This document shows, one piece after another, positions 23,365-32,209 of a stretch of 58,805 nt of DNA. The notes below the pieces were generated by a model, which worked only from the letters and a program-made list of their open reading frames with translations, made no database searches and had not been told where the DNA came from. The position numbers and the translations under genes are program-made. Source of the DNA: Stenotrophomonas maltophilia (GTDB lineage Bacteria > Pseudomonadota > Gammaproteobacteria > Xanthomonadales > Xanthomonadaceae); contig DJBL01000166.1 in the NCBI GenBank assembly GCA_002435595.1, positions 1-58,805 on the forward strand, given 5' to 3'. The first letter of the stretch is position 1. Each line of letters starts with the position of its first letter.

Positions 23365-25503
23365 TCAGAAGGCGTACGCGGCTTGCACGTACACGCGGCG
23401 CGGCTCACCCGGGAAGTGGCCGGTGCGCTCGGTGAACCCGCTGGCGGCGTACACCTTGTCGAACAGGTTCTTGACGTTGGCCTGGAACTGCCACTGCTGC
23501 CACTGGGTCTTCCAGCTCATGTCGAACACGGTGTACGGCTTAACCCGTTGGCCATCCAGGCTGACGCGCTCATCCACGTAATCGGCCCCGAAACCAATGG
23601 CCGAATGGATTGCCGGCAGGTCGTAGCGTGTCCACAGGCCCAGCTTGTTCTGCGGCGCATTGGCGAAGCGGTCGCCGGACGCATTGGTGATGCCGTTGCT
23701 GCCGGCATCCTTCACCCGCGCATCGTTGTAGGCGTAGGTCAGGTTGAGCACCCAGCGCTCGGTGACATCGGCCAGCAGGTCCAGCTCCATGCCCGTGCTG
23801 CGCACCAGGCCCAGGGCGGCCAGTTGGTTGACGCCATCCACGATCTCACCGGTGGCCTGCACGATATTGCTGCGGTCGATCCGATACGCGGCCAGGTTCA
23901 GGGTGACGCGCTCGGCCAGCAGGGATTTCAACCCGACTTCCCATTGCTTGCTGCGCTCGGCATCGAACGGGCCGCCCGCCTCGGCGCTCTGGTTGGCCGC
24001 GCTCTGGGGCATGAAGCCGCTGGCGATGTTGGCGTAGAGATTGACGCCTTCCCGCACGGTGTACGTGCTGCCCAGCCGCCAGCTGATGTCGTTGCCATCC
24101 ACGGCGGTGCCGGCCACGCGGTCATCGTCCTTGAACCCGTCCCAGCGCAGTCCGGCCAGCACATGCCAGCGCGGGGTCAGCGTCAGTTCGTCCTGGAGGT
24201 AGCCGCCGTAGCGCTTGCTGCGCGTGCTGGTGCTGCGCCAGGGCAGGGCGGCCAGGTTGTAGTCGCGCCACGAACTTGCGCCGTACACCGGGTTGAACAG
24301 GTCGATGCCCGGCACCGGGCCGGCACCCCGGGCCAGATCGGCGCTGTTGGCGGTCTGCGCGGTGAAGTCGGCATCCTGCTGGTACACATCGGCGCCAAAC
24401 AGCACCTTGTGCTCGATGCGGCCGGTGCTGATGCGCCACACCGCATTGGCGTTGGCGGTGAAGGCATCGTTGTCGCGGATCTGGTTGCGCAGCTGGCGGG
24501 TCATCCATTCGGGTACGCCGTCGCGGTTGCGGTCGATCAGGCCCATCGGCTCGTGGTAGATCTGGTGCTCGTTGTTCTCGAACCAGCGTGCACCCACATC
24601 CACGTCCAGGTTGGTGCCGGGTGAGAAGCGGTACTGCGCCAGCGCAACCTTGGCACGCATGTCGAGAAAATCGGTGGCCTCGTTGTGGTTCCAGCGACGG
24701 TCGGTGAGAAAACTGCCGTTGTCGTCCACCGGTACGCCGCGCAGGCGGTTGCCGCCCAGGTTCTGGGTGATGTCGGTGAACTGCAGGGTCAACTCGCCGG
24801 TGTCGCCTACGTCGAAGGCCAGCGACGCATCCCCGATCACGCTTTCGCTGTCCGCGTTCCAGCGCACGCCCTGTTCGGTATCGCCATACAGCCCGGCGCG
24901 GTAGCGCACGCTGCCGGCGGCGTTCATCGGCCCGGTGGCCTCGATCGATGCAGCCCGGAAGTCGTTGTTGCCGGCCTGCAGTTCGATGCGGCGCTCGGGC
25001 GTGGCTTTCGGCTTGCGCGTGACGTAGTTGATCACGCCGCCGGCATCACCGCCGCCGTACAGGGCGCCGGCCGGTCCCTTCAGGACTTCCACACGCTCGA
25101 TGTTGAACAGCTGCGGCACCGAAAAGCCGGCATAGGGGTCACCACGCAGGCCGTCATACAGCACGTTTTCCTGGCGGAAGCCGCGCAGCGTCACGCCAGC
25201 GTAGCTGAAGAAACTGATGCCGCTGATGCTGCGATACAGGTCGGTGATCTGGCGGGCCGCCTGGTCTTCGATCAGCTCACGCGGCACCACCTGGATGGAC
25301 TGCGGCACCAGCGCCAGCGGCGTATCCGTCCGCGTGCCCACCGTGGCGTCGTCCACCCGGTAGAGGGTCTGGGCGCGGCCGAGGACCCGTACTGCGTCGA
25401 GCTGGTGCACATCGGCGGAGGCGGGCGGAGCGGCATGGGCCGAAAGGCAGGCGAAGGTCAGGGACAGGCCCAGGGCAGAGGGGCGAAGCGACGGGCGGGT
25501 CAT
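23365..25503 (-). CDS. TonB-dependent siderophore receptor
   Basis: 712 residues. Signal peptide ends LSAHA. The plug domain is at about 45-150 (VPQSIQVVPRELIEDQAARQ, VEVLKGPAGALYGGGDAGGV), and a 22-strand beta barrel follows to a C-terminal Phe in YVQAAYAF, the outer-membrane insertion signal. Sequence style is that of FhuA/FpvA-type ferric-siderophore receptors. A Fur-box-like site lies 23 bases upstream of the start codon. With the PepSY gene behind it, this forms an iron-uptake operon. The ligand cannot be read from sequence. Confidence 0.94.
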   Translation of the reverse strand: MTRPSLRPSALGLSLTFACLSAHAAPPASADVHQLDAVRVLGRAQTLYRVDDATVGTRTDTPLALVPQSIQVVPRELIEDQAARQITDLYRSISGISFFSYAGVTLRGFRQENVLYDGLRGDPYAGFSVPQLFNIERVEVLKGPAGALYGGGDAGGVINYVTRKPKATPERRIELQAGNNDFRAASIEATGPMNAAGSVRYRAGLYGDTEQGVRWNADSESVIGDASLAFDVGDTGELTLQFTDITQNLGGNRLRGVPVDDNGSFLTDRRWNHNEATDFLDMRAKVALAQYRFSPGTNLDVDVGARWFENNEHQIYHEPMGLIDRNRDGVPEWMTRQLRNQIRDNDAFTANANAVWRISTGRIEHKVLFGADVYQQDADFTAQTANSADLARGAGPVPGIDLFNPVYGASSWRDYNLAALPWRSTSTRSKRYGGYLQDELTLTPRWHVLAGLRWDGFKDDDRVAGTAVDGNDISWRLGSTYTVREGVNLYANIASGFMPQSAANQSAEAGGPFDAERSKQWEVGLKSLLAERVTLNLAAYRIDRSNIVQATGEIVDGVNQLAALGLVRSTGMELDLLADVTERWVLNLTYAYNDARVKDAGSNGITNASGDRFANAPQNKLGLWTRYDLPAIHSAIGFGADYVDERVSLDGQRVKPYTVFDMSWKTQWQQWQFQANVKNLFDKVYAASGFTERTGHFPGEPRRVYVQAAYAF

Positions 25504-25525
25504 CGGGGGCAGGGGCTGCGTAGGT

Positions 25526-25544
25526 GCGAATGAGAAATATTAAC
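25526..25544 (-). promoter_or_regulatory. Probable Fur box
   Basis: GCGAATGAGAAATATTAAC matches the 19-base Fur consensus at 13 positions by eye, immediately upstream of the siderophore-receptor gene. Confidence 0.65.
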
Positions 25545-25633
25545 ATGTAGAGGGGGTGGCTATTGGCGGCGGACTCTGAGATCCGGCTTGCTTGGCGCCA
25601 ACCGCCCTGCAGCCTCATTCAATCACTCAATCG

Positions 25634-25660
25634 GCTGCATCACCCCCAAGGTGGTGCAGC
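25634..25660 (-). terminator. Hairpin after the oxidoreductase operon
   Basis: GCTGCATCACC / GGTGGTGCAGC with one mismatch and a 5-base loop, 80 bases past the last gene of the operon ending at 25740. There is no T run, so termination there is uncertain. Confidence 0.45.
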
Positions 25661-25739
25661 GCCGGATACTGCGGGTCGCGTTGCTCCTGGACGTGCGGCG
25701 CAAGGCCAGCAGATGGCGCGCGCCTGAGCCGCGCCGGCT

Positions 25740-26738
25740 TTACAGTTCCACCACCACTTTGCCCTTCGCCCGCCCACTCTCCACATAGGCCAACGCGCCT
25801 TGGGTGTCCTCGAACGGAAACACCCGGTCGATGACCGGTGCGAGTGCGCCGGACTCGACCAGCGAGGTGAGGGTGCCCAGTTGCGCGCCATCGGCCCGCA
25901 TGAAGACGAAGGTATACGTGACCCCCTTCTTCCTGGCTTTGCTGCGGATGCCATGACTGAGCAGGCGCATGACCTGCTTCAGCGGCCAGGCCAGGCCACG
26001 TGCGGCGGCGAACGCGGGCGTGGGCGGGCCCGAGATGGAGATGAGGTGGCCACCCGGCTTGAGGATCTGCAGCGAGCGCTCCAGTTCCTCCTTGCCCAGG
26101 CTGTTGAGCACCACATCGTAGTCGTGCAGTGCCGTGGCGAAATCCTGCTGCCTGTAATCGATGACCACATCCGCGCCCAGCGCTTTCACCCACCCCGCGT
26201 TGGGCGTGCTGGTGGTGGTGGCAACGAACGCGCCAAGGTGTTTGGCCAGCTGGATCGCCACGGTGCCAACCCCGCCCGAGCCGGCCTGGATGAAGACCTT
26301 CTGCCCGGGCTTCAGCTGGGCGGTTTCGACCAGGGCCTGCCACGCGGTCAGCGCGACCAGCGGCAGCGAGGCGGCCTCCACCATGGTGAGGTTGGCCGGC
26401 TTGAGGGCCACCGAGGCCGCGTTGACGGCGATGAACTCGGCGAACGCGCCGATGCGGTCATCGTCGGGACGTGCATACACCTCATCGCCCGGTTTGAACC
26501 GGGAAACGCCGGCGCCCACGCGCTCCACCGTACCGGCCAGGTCGTTGCCCAGAATCAGCGGCAGGCGGTACGGCAGGATCACCTTGAATTCGCCCCGCCG
26601 GATTTTCGGGTCCAGCGCGTTGACGCTGGCCGCGTGCACGCGGATGAGCACATCGCCATCGCGCAGCGCTGGCATCGGCACCTCATCGATGTGCCCCGTT
26701 TCGTTCTTGCCATAGCGGTCGATGAGGAAGGCTTTCAT
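25740..26738 (-). CDS. NADP-dependent quinone-oxidoreductase-like protein (MDR)
   Basis: 332 residues, zinc-free medium-chain reductase. The GroES-like half has ILPYRLPLILGNDLAGTVER; the Rossmann half has the NADP loop GSGGVGTVAIQLAKHLGA at about 152-170. It lacks the catalytic-zinc Cys/His set of alcohol dehydrogenases, as in QOR/enoyl reductases acting on quinones or enones. Its ATG overlaps the SDR stop (ATGA), so it is the third gene of the TetR-controlled operon. Confidence 0.9.
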   Translation of the reverse strand: MKAFLIDRYGKNETGHIDEVPMPALRDGDVLIRVHAASVNALDPKIRRGEFKVILPYRLPLILGNDLAGTVERVGAGVSRFKPGDEVYARPDDDRIGAFAEFIAVNAASVALKPANLTMVEAASLPLVALTAWQALVETAQLKPGQKVFIQAGSGGVGTVAIQLAKHLGAFVATTTSTPNAGWVKALGADVVIDYRQQDFATALHDYDVVLNSLGKEELERSLQILKPGGHLISISGPPTPAFAAARGLAWPLKQVMRLLSHGIRSKARKKGVTYTFVFMRADGAQLGTLTSLVESGALAPVIDRVFPFEDTQGALAYVESGRAKGKVVVEL

Positions 26739-27517
26739 GGGCGATAACGCTCCGCTGCCTGCGCCTGGCGGATGTCCGAGAGCAGGCCCTGGCGCGATGC
26801 CTCCAGCGTATCCCAGCGCGCGGCCACATGCAGCGGCGGAATGGTCACGGTTTCGCGGCGATCGAAGCCGACCAGGGCGGCATCCACCAGCTCGCCGACG
26901 TCCATCACGTCCGGCAAGGTGTTGATGTCGATCCCGGCGCGCTCCCAGATCTCGGTGCGGGTGGCTGCCGGCAGCACGGCCTGCACGTAAACGCCCCTGG
27001 GCGACAGTTCCAGGCTGAGCCCCTGCGACAGGAACAGGACGAAGGCCTTGCTGGCACCGTAGACGGACATGCCGAACTCCGGCGCCAGGCCCACTACCGA
27101 GCCGATGTTGACGATTGCGCCTTCGCCGGCGTTGGCCAGCCGCGGGGCGATGGCTGCGGCCAGGCGCGTCAGGGCGGTGGTGTTGAGGGTGACCAGTTGC
27201 TCGATGCTGTCGGCCGATTGGTCGGTGAAGCCGCCGGACTGCGCCATGCCCGCGTTGTTGATCAGGATGCCGATGCGGGCATCGTCGCGCAGGCGGGCTT
27301 CGACGTTGGCCAGATCGGCGCGCTGGGTGAGGTCGGCCGGCAGGACGTCCACGGCGACCCCGGTGTCCTGGCGCAGGCGGGCAGCCAGGGTGTCCAGGCG
27401 CGCCGTGTCGCGCGCGACCAGCACCAGGTCGTGGCCGCGGCGGGCGAAGCGTTCGGCGTAGACGGTGCCGATGCCGCTGGAGGCGCCGGTGATGAGGACG
27501 GTGGGAAGCAGGCTCAT
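26735..27517 (-). CDS. SDR-family oxidoreductase
   Basis: 260 residues, classical short-chain dehydrogenase. Cofactor loop TGASSGIGTVYAERFARRG at about 10-28, NNAG motif (ILINNAGMAQ), active-site Ser and YGASK at about 153-157. Substrate unknown. It lies 60 bases downstream of the OYE gene and overlaps the next reductase by four bases, so the three enzymes are made together. Confidence 0.93.
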   Translation of the reverse strand: MSLLPTVLITGASSGIGTVYAERFARRGHDLVLVARDTARLDTLAARLRQDTGVAVDVLPADLTQRADLANVEARLRDDARIGILINNAGMAQSGGFTDQSADSIEQLVTLNTTALTRLAAAIAPRLANAGEGAIVNIGSVVGLAPEFGMSVYGASKAFVLFLSQGLSLELSPRGVYVQAVLPAATRTEIWERAGIDINTLPDVMDVGELVDAALVGFDRRETVTIPPLHVAARWDTLEASRQGLLSDIRQAQAAERYRP

Positions 27518-27577
27518 GGTGTGTCTCGTGGAATGGGGTGGGCGAACGGGGGTGTGCGGCAGGGAGTTGTGGAAGGC

Positions 27578-28675
27578 TTACTGCGGCGTCGTATCGGTCA
27601 ACGCGGGGTAGTCGGTGTAGCCTTCCGCGCCTCCGCCGTACAACGTGGCGGGGTTCAGTGGGTTCAAGGGCGCGCCGGTCTTCAGGCGCTCCACCAGGTC
27701 GGGATTGCTGATGAAGGCGCGGCCAAACGCGATGAGGTCGGCCTTGCCTTCGGCGAGGCGTGCGCTGGCCAGGCCCAGGTCGTAGCCGTTGTTGGCCAGG
27801 TAGGTGCCCTTGAAGCGGGCGCGCAGGCCATCGAAATCGAAGGGCACCACGTCACGCGGGCCGCCGGTTGCGCCTTCGACCACGTGCAGGTAGACGATGC
27901 CCAGCGCGTTGAGCTGGTCGACGATGTAGTCGTACTGCGGCTGCGGGTCGCTGACCGTGGCGATGGCATTGGCCGGCGAGACCGGGGAAATACGCACGCC
28001 GGTGCGGTCTGCGCCGATTTCCCCGGCCACGGCGGCGGTGACCTCCAGCAGCAGGCGCGCGCGGTTCTCGACGGAGCCGCCGTAGGCGTCGGTGCGCTGG
28101 TTGGCGCCGTCCTTGATGAACTGCTCGAGCAGGTAGCCGTTGGCACCGTGGATTTCCACGCCGTCAAAACCGGCGGCGATGGCGTTGGCGGCGGCTTGGC
28201 GGAAGTCGTTGACGATGGCGGGCAGCTCGTCGAGCTCCAATGCGCGCGGTTCGGACACATCGACAAAGCCGTTGTGGACGAAGGTTTTGGTCTGCGCGCG
28301 GATGGCCGAGGCGGAGACGGGCGCGGCATTGCCGGGCTGCAGATCCACGTGCGAGATGCGGCCCACGTGCCACAGCTGCACGAAGATGCGCCCACCCCGT
28401 GCGTGCACGGCATCGGTGACCGCGCGCCAGCCGTCGATCTGGTCCTGGGTGTAGAGCCCTGGGGTGTCCTGGTAGCCCTGGGCCTGCGCCGAGATCTGGG
28501 TGGCCTCGGTGATGATCAGGCCGGCCGAGGCGCGCTGGGCGTAGTAGGTGGCCGCAAGCGGGCTGGGCACCAGGCCGGCACCGGCGCGGTTGCGCGTCAG
28601 CGGTGCCATCACGATGCGGTTGGCCAGGGTCAGCGGGCCGAGGGGGGAGGGCTGGAAGAGCGGGGAGGGGGTCAT
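27578..28675 (-). CDS. Old-yellow-enzyme family alkene reductase
   Basis: 365 residues from ATG 28675; an upstream in-frame ATG at 28798 would run back through the operators. TIM-barrel flavoprotein of the NemA/XenB type: LTLANRIVMAPLTRNRA, FVQLWHVGRISH, GFDGVEIHGANGYLLEQFIK (His/Asn substrate pair), YGGSVENR, FGRAFISNPDLV. These FMN enzymes reduce activated alkenes, quinones and nitro compounds with NADPH. First gene of an operon with SDR and MDR reductases, opposite a TetR gene. Confidence 0.94.
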   Translation of the reverse strand: MTPSPLFQPSPLGPLTLANRIVMAPLTRNRAGAGLVPSPLAATYYAQRASAGLIITEATQISAQAQGYQDTPGLYTQDQIDGWRAVTDAVHARGGRIFVQLWHVGRISHVDLQPGNAAPVSASAIRAQTKTFVHNGFVDVSEPRALELDELPAIVNDFRQAAANAIAAGFDGVEIHGANGYLLEQFIKDGANQRTDAYGGSVENRARLLLEVTAAVAGEIGADRTGVRISPVSPANAIATVSDPQPQYDYIVDQLNALGIVYLHVVEGATGGPRDVVPFDFDGLRARFKGTYLANNGYDLGLASARLAEGKADLIAFGRAFISNPDLVERLKTGAPLNPLNPATLYGGGAEGYTDYPALTDTTPQ

Positions 28676-28748
28676 GGTGGGTGCGGGGTCGTGATTGTTG
28701 AGGGGGAAAGGCCCGCCCCGCGGTGGCGGCGGCTGACGGTGCGCGGCA

Positions 28749-28777
28749 ATGATGATGACCGTCATCTTAGATGTCAA
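28749..28777 (-). promoter_or_regulatory. Promoter of the OYE operon
   Basis: Minus strand -35 TTGACA (28772-28777, perfect), 17-base spacer, -10 CATCAT (28749-28754, 4 of 6). The left operator lies between the two boxes. Confidence 0.65.
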
Positions 28778-28799
28778 CGGTTTGATGATGGTGGTCATC
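28754..28799. promoter_or_regulatory. Paired TetR operators
   Basis: GATGACCGTCATC at 28754-28766 is a perfect palindrome. GATGGTGGTCATC at 28787-28799 repeats its half-sites (GATG, GGTCATC). They lie 33 bases apart, centre to centre, in the OYE/TetR gap, one inside the OYE promoter and the other by the tetR start region. Likely sites for the adjacent TetR protein. Confidence 0.7.
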
Positions 28800-28851
28800 T
28801 ATCGTGGTAAAGTGCGCTTCACCAAGGCAGAGCGTGAAGAGAGACCGGGTC

Positions 28852-29433
28852 ATGAAGGTCACCAAGGCACAGGCGCAGGCCAACCGGGCGCACATCGTCG
28901 ACACCGCCTCCACGCTGTTCCGGGAGCGGGGCTACGACGGCGTGGGCGTGGCCGATCTGATGGCGGCTGCCGGCTTCACCCACGGCGGCTTTTACAAGCA
29001 CTTCACGTCGAAGGCCGACCTGATGGCCGAGGCGGCGAGCTGCGGCCTGGCCAAATCGGCCGAGGCCGCGGCCGGCACGGACCGGGAGAGCTTCGTGCGC
29101 TACTACCTGTCCCGCGAGCACCGGGACGCGCCAGGCCAGGGCTGCACCATGGCCGCGTTGTGCACCGACGCGGCGCGTCAGCCGGCGGCGGTCAAGGCGG
29201 CCTTTGCGGCAGGTATCGAGGCGCAGCTGGCGGTCGCTTCCACGGCGGAAGAGCAGGCCGACGCCGCCACCGCCGAACAGGTGCGCGCGCGGCGGATCGC
29301 CTTGATGGCGCAGGCGGTTGGGGCGATGGTGCTGTCCCGCTCCTGCCCGGACGATTCGGCGCTGGCGGACGAACTTCTGGATGTCTGCCGGGCGGATGTG
29401 CTGGCGCGGATGTCAGGGGTGTCTGCACCCTGA
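28852..29433 (+). CDS. TetR-family repressor
   Basis: 193 residues from ATG 28852. The N-terminal HTH is at about 10-57 (ANRAHIVDTASTLFRERGYD, VADLMAAAGFTHGGFYKHF), of the NemR/AcrR-like type. The ligand domain holds several Cys (CGLAK, GCTMAALC, SCPDD, DVC), so thiol modification by electrophiles, as in NemR, is possible. Divergent from the OYE operon with two dyads between, which it probably represses. Confidence 0.92.
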   Translation: MKVTKAQAQANRAHIVDTASTLFRERGYDGVGVADLMAAAGFTHGGFYKHFTSKADLMAEAASCGLAKSAEAAAGTDRESFVRYYLSREHRDAPGQGCTMAALCTDAARQPAAVKAAFAAGIEAQLAVASTAEEQADAATAEQVRARRIALMAQAVGAMVLSRSCPDDSALADELLDVCRADVLARMSGVSAP

Positions 29434-29674
29434 CGCGTGCCAGCCTCAGCTTGCGCAACCGATCCCTGACAGCACGAAGTGCCTGAGACGAGTCCTCGCA
29501 GCACATGAGGTGCCGCAAGGGTGCAGAGAAGCATGCCCCTTCGCGCCTTCTCTGCGCGGCTACGCAGCGCCACTGCAGCTGCAGAGAAAACCGCGCCGGC
29601 GGTCAGCAAATTTTGACGCGCTCTTGGCGCCTGCTGAGGATACTTTTCCGTCATTGTTCCAGAGGAGAAGGACA

Positions 29675-30088
29675 ATGGCCGCCAGACAAAAGACCCCGTC
29701 AAATCCCCAGGTACTGAGGATCGAAGCGATGCCGCTGGGATTCGGCGAAGCCGCCGTCGTGATCGAGCTGGCCGCCGAGCCACCCAAGCGCTGGTTCAAG
29801 GCGCTCAAGCGCGAGATGGCATATTCAGAGGGCTTGGAGACCGCGTCGGCGAAGTTCGACGGCTGCTTCGTTTACCTCGTGGGGCTGGACCCGGCCCTGG
29901 GGAGCGCCGTCCGCTGTGCCAGCCGATTGCTCGCAGCGGTGCAGGAGAGCCTTGAACACAAAGGTGCTGGTTCTCGCGAAAGCGACCTGGCCGCTGACGA
30001 TGCTCTGCATCCGGCTGCTTCCCTGCAAGCGCCGCGTGCCGCAAGCGGACGAAATGAAGCCCAGATGGAGATGAGCGGCAGCGTGTGA
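29675..30088 (+). CDS. Hypothetical protein
   Basis: 137 residues; ATG 29675 follows a strong ribosome site (AGAGGAGAAGGAC). The fold looks alpha/beta: strand VLRIEAMPLGFGEAAVVIEL, helix RWFKALKREMAYS, strand DGCFVYLVGLD, helix ALGSAVRCASRLLAAVQESL. The last 45 residues are low-complexity. Family not recognised. It stands alone between the TetR gene and the minus-strand DUF892 gene. Confidence 0.65.
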   Translation: MAARQKTPSNPQVLRIEAMPLGFGEAAVVIELAAEPPKRWFKALKREMAYSEGLETASAKFDGCFVYLVGLDPALGSAVRCASRLLAAVQESLEHKGAGSRESDLAADDALHPAASLQAPRAASGRNEAQMEMSGSV

Positions 30089-30317
30089 CGCGTACATCCA
30101 AGGCGCTTGTCATCCTGATGGTCCGGCGCGATGTCGGGCCATCGTCTTTCCCGGGGCTGGAAAGCACCGGAGTGACCCGCCTCGCCACGGGTCCTGCGCT
30201 GGGCGAAGTGTGGTGAAGGAGCGGCGGTCCATGCCGCTCCCCCTGTACAGCCACTTCAGCTAGCCGGAAAAGGGGCCGCCGGCAGATCGTCTTCGTCCCT
30301 GTTGATCGCCCTGGGCC

Positions 30318-30815
30318 TCAAGCCGCCTTCGCGGCCTTGGCATTGCCGCCGGACTTGGCCAGGATCGTCAGCTTCTCATCGGTTGCCTTTTCTTCTTCCA
30401 GGGTTTCCAGCAGGAGCGGCAGCGCGTCCTTGTAACCCAGCTGCTTGGCGAGGGCAGCGATGGTGCCGTAGGAGGCGATCTCGTAGTGTTCAACCTTCTG
30501 GGCACCGCCGATAAGCGCGGCATCGCGCACGGGGCCTTCCTCGATGCTGTCGATGGCCTCCTTGCCCTCCTCAACCAACCCCTCCATGGCCGCGCACTTG
30601 ATGCGCTTGAGCCGGATGCCCAGCAGCTCGACCACCTGGTCGATGCGCTCGATCTGGCCCTGGGTTTCTTCCAGGTGGGTTTCGAAGGCGGCGGCCAGGT
30701 CCGGGTCGGTGGCGGCGCGCGCAAGGCGGGGAAGCGCCTTGGCCATCTGCTTCTCCGCGCTGTAAATGTCCGACAGTTCGTGAATGAACAGGTCTTCTGC
30801 GGTCTTGATCGCCAT
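30318..30815 (-). CDS. Ferritin-like DUF892 protein (YciE/YciF family)
   Basis: 165 residues, four-helix bundle with ferritin-like residues on helices (LFIHELSDIYSAEKQMAKAL, FETHLEETQGQIERIDQVVE, GGAQKVEHYEIASYGTIAAL, LLLETLEEEKATDEKLT). The His/Glu pattern suits a di-iron site. The family is induced under stress in enterobacteria; activity unknown. The C-terminal Lys/Ala tail is common in this group. Confidence 0.93.
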   Translation of the reverse strand: MAIKTAEDLFIHELSDIYSAEKQMAKALPRLARAATDPDLAAAFETHLEETQGQIERIDQVVELLGIRLKRIKCAAMEGLVEEGKEAIDSIEEGPVRDAALIGGAQKVEHYEIASYGTIAALAKQLGYKDALPLLLETLEEEKATDEKLTILAKSGGNAKAAKAA

Positions 30816-30997
30816 GAGGATTCTCCGGGTAGGTGGTGGGTGGTGAAGCTAGGCGCTCTCTCGTTAGGGGGGTGCGCAGATCCGTGAAGGCCTGCTACAC
30901 GACCCATTCGCCGCTTTTCACCCTCCTGGAACGCGGTCGCCCATTCATGCCAGACAGTGCGGTTGGGAAGAGCATCGGGCGCGTGCCTGGCGGGCAA

Positions 30998-32209
30998 TCA
31001 CTTCGCCTCTGCTGCGGTTTCCTTGGGGACGTAGCGGTCCCAATACGCAGCAAGCTGGGCCTTCTTTCGCTTGCCGAGCGCGCTGCCCAGTTCATGCCGT
31101 ATCGCCGCGGCGGCATCGTCCTCGCCGTTTCGCTGAAGCTCGCGCGCCGCTTCAAGCAGGGCGCGCTGGCCAACGGTGAGGTTGCCAAACGGGTCAAAGT
31201 ACGAATCGATGCGGGCGGCATCTGTGACGCCTGTCCAGGTGAACGGTGCATCGCCGGCCTCTGTCGCAACAGCGTGGTAGCGCTCCACGGCGGCGGCGGG
31301 GGTGATGTGTCCCTGGAGCACGTCCAACCGGGTTTCGAGCAACCTGATCTCTGGGGCGTCGGCGTCGGCCTTGAGCGACTGCAGCGTCTCGCGAACGAAG
31401 GCGTGGTCAATGTTGCCCGTGGTGGACTGCACACCCAGAAGGTTGAAGCCTGCAATGGCCAGGCGGTATTCCCGACGGTCATTGCGGCGAACATCCGCTT
31501 CGCTGGGCTTGCCGATGCTCGACGGTTGCACGATCCGCACGCCCGGCGAATCGGCCAGGATCGCCTCGATGTCCCGCTTGTGGAACTCGCCCACCACCAC
31601 CACGACCGTGCCTCCCCGGTGCGCCGTTGCCGCCGCTGCCACGCGCTGGGCCTGCAGGTAGGTGCGATACAGATACAACCGGCGCGGCAGATCGTCCTTT
31701 GCCCGGGTGGCCGGGGTCGCCGCCCAGCGCGAGATGCGTTCCAGGTTCTTCGGGTCATCCGCATGGAACAGGTCGCGGGTCAGGGCGCTGGGCGAGGGAA
31801 AGGCGAGGAACTGCTGGAAACCGCTGGCCGGCCGAAGTTCCGGTACTGCGCCCAGGTCGACGCCGAACCCCAATTTCGCATCCTCCACCGACGGTTCCCA
31901 ATCGATGGGGCACAGGTCTATTCCGTTACGCCGGGCGAAGGGAACCACCACGTCCTGCACTTCATAGGTGAACGCATAGTAGTCGTTGCGTGCATAGGCT
32001 TCCGGCGACCGCTCGATGCAGAGCGCGTCTGGTTTGGCCCGCTCCAGGAAGGCTGCCAGGAGCGCGGGGCGGTCCTGTCTGGACACCAGCTGCGCAGCGT
32101 GGTCCACCCCCAGTACCACCACGGTTGTCTTCGCGTCGGGCGCTGTTGCGGCAGCTCCGGCTGTGCCGCTCATGAGCAGCACGACCAACGAGAGAAACAG
32201 GTGCTTCAT
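30998..32209 (-). CDS. DUF5694 exported protein
   Basis: 403 residues with a signal peptide (LFLSLVVLLMSGTAGAA). The mature protein starts with a beta strand and VLGVDHAAQ, then KPDALCIERSPEAY, and later GGTVVVVVGEFHKRDIEAIL, the layout of DUF5694/TraB-like folds. Its ATG overlaps the stop codon of the chimeric gene upstream (ATGA), so translation is probably coupled. Function unknown; an envelope or periplasmic place is inferred from the signal. Confidence 0.85.
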   Translation of the reverse strand: MKHLFLSLVVLLMSGTAGAAATAPDAKTTVVVLGVDHAAQLVSRQDRPALLAAFLERAKPDALCIERSPEAYARNDYYAFTYEVQDVVVPFARRNGIDLCPIDWEPSVEDAKLGFGVDLGAVPELRPASGFQQFLAFPSPSALTRDLFHADDPKNLERISRWAATPATRAKDDLPRRLYLYRTYLQAQRVAAAATAHRGGTVVVVVGEFHKRDIEAILADSPGVRIVQPSSIGKPSEADVRRNDRREYRLAIAGFNLLGVQSTTGNIDHAFVRETLQSLKADADAPEIRLLETRLDVLQGHITPAAAVERYHAVATEAGDAPFTWTGVTDAARIDSYFDPFGNLTVGQRALLEAARELQRNGEDDAAAAIRHELGSALGKRKKAQLAAYWDRYVPKETAAEAK

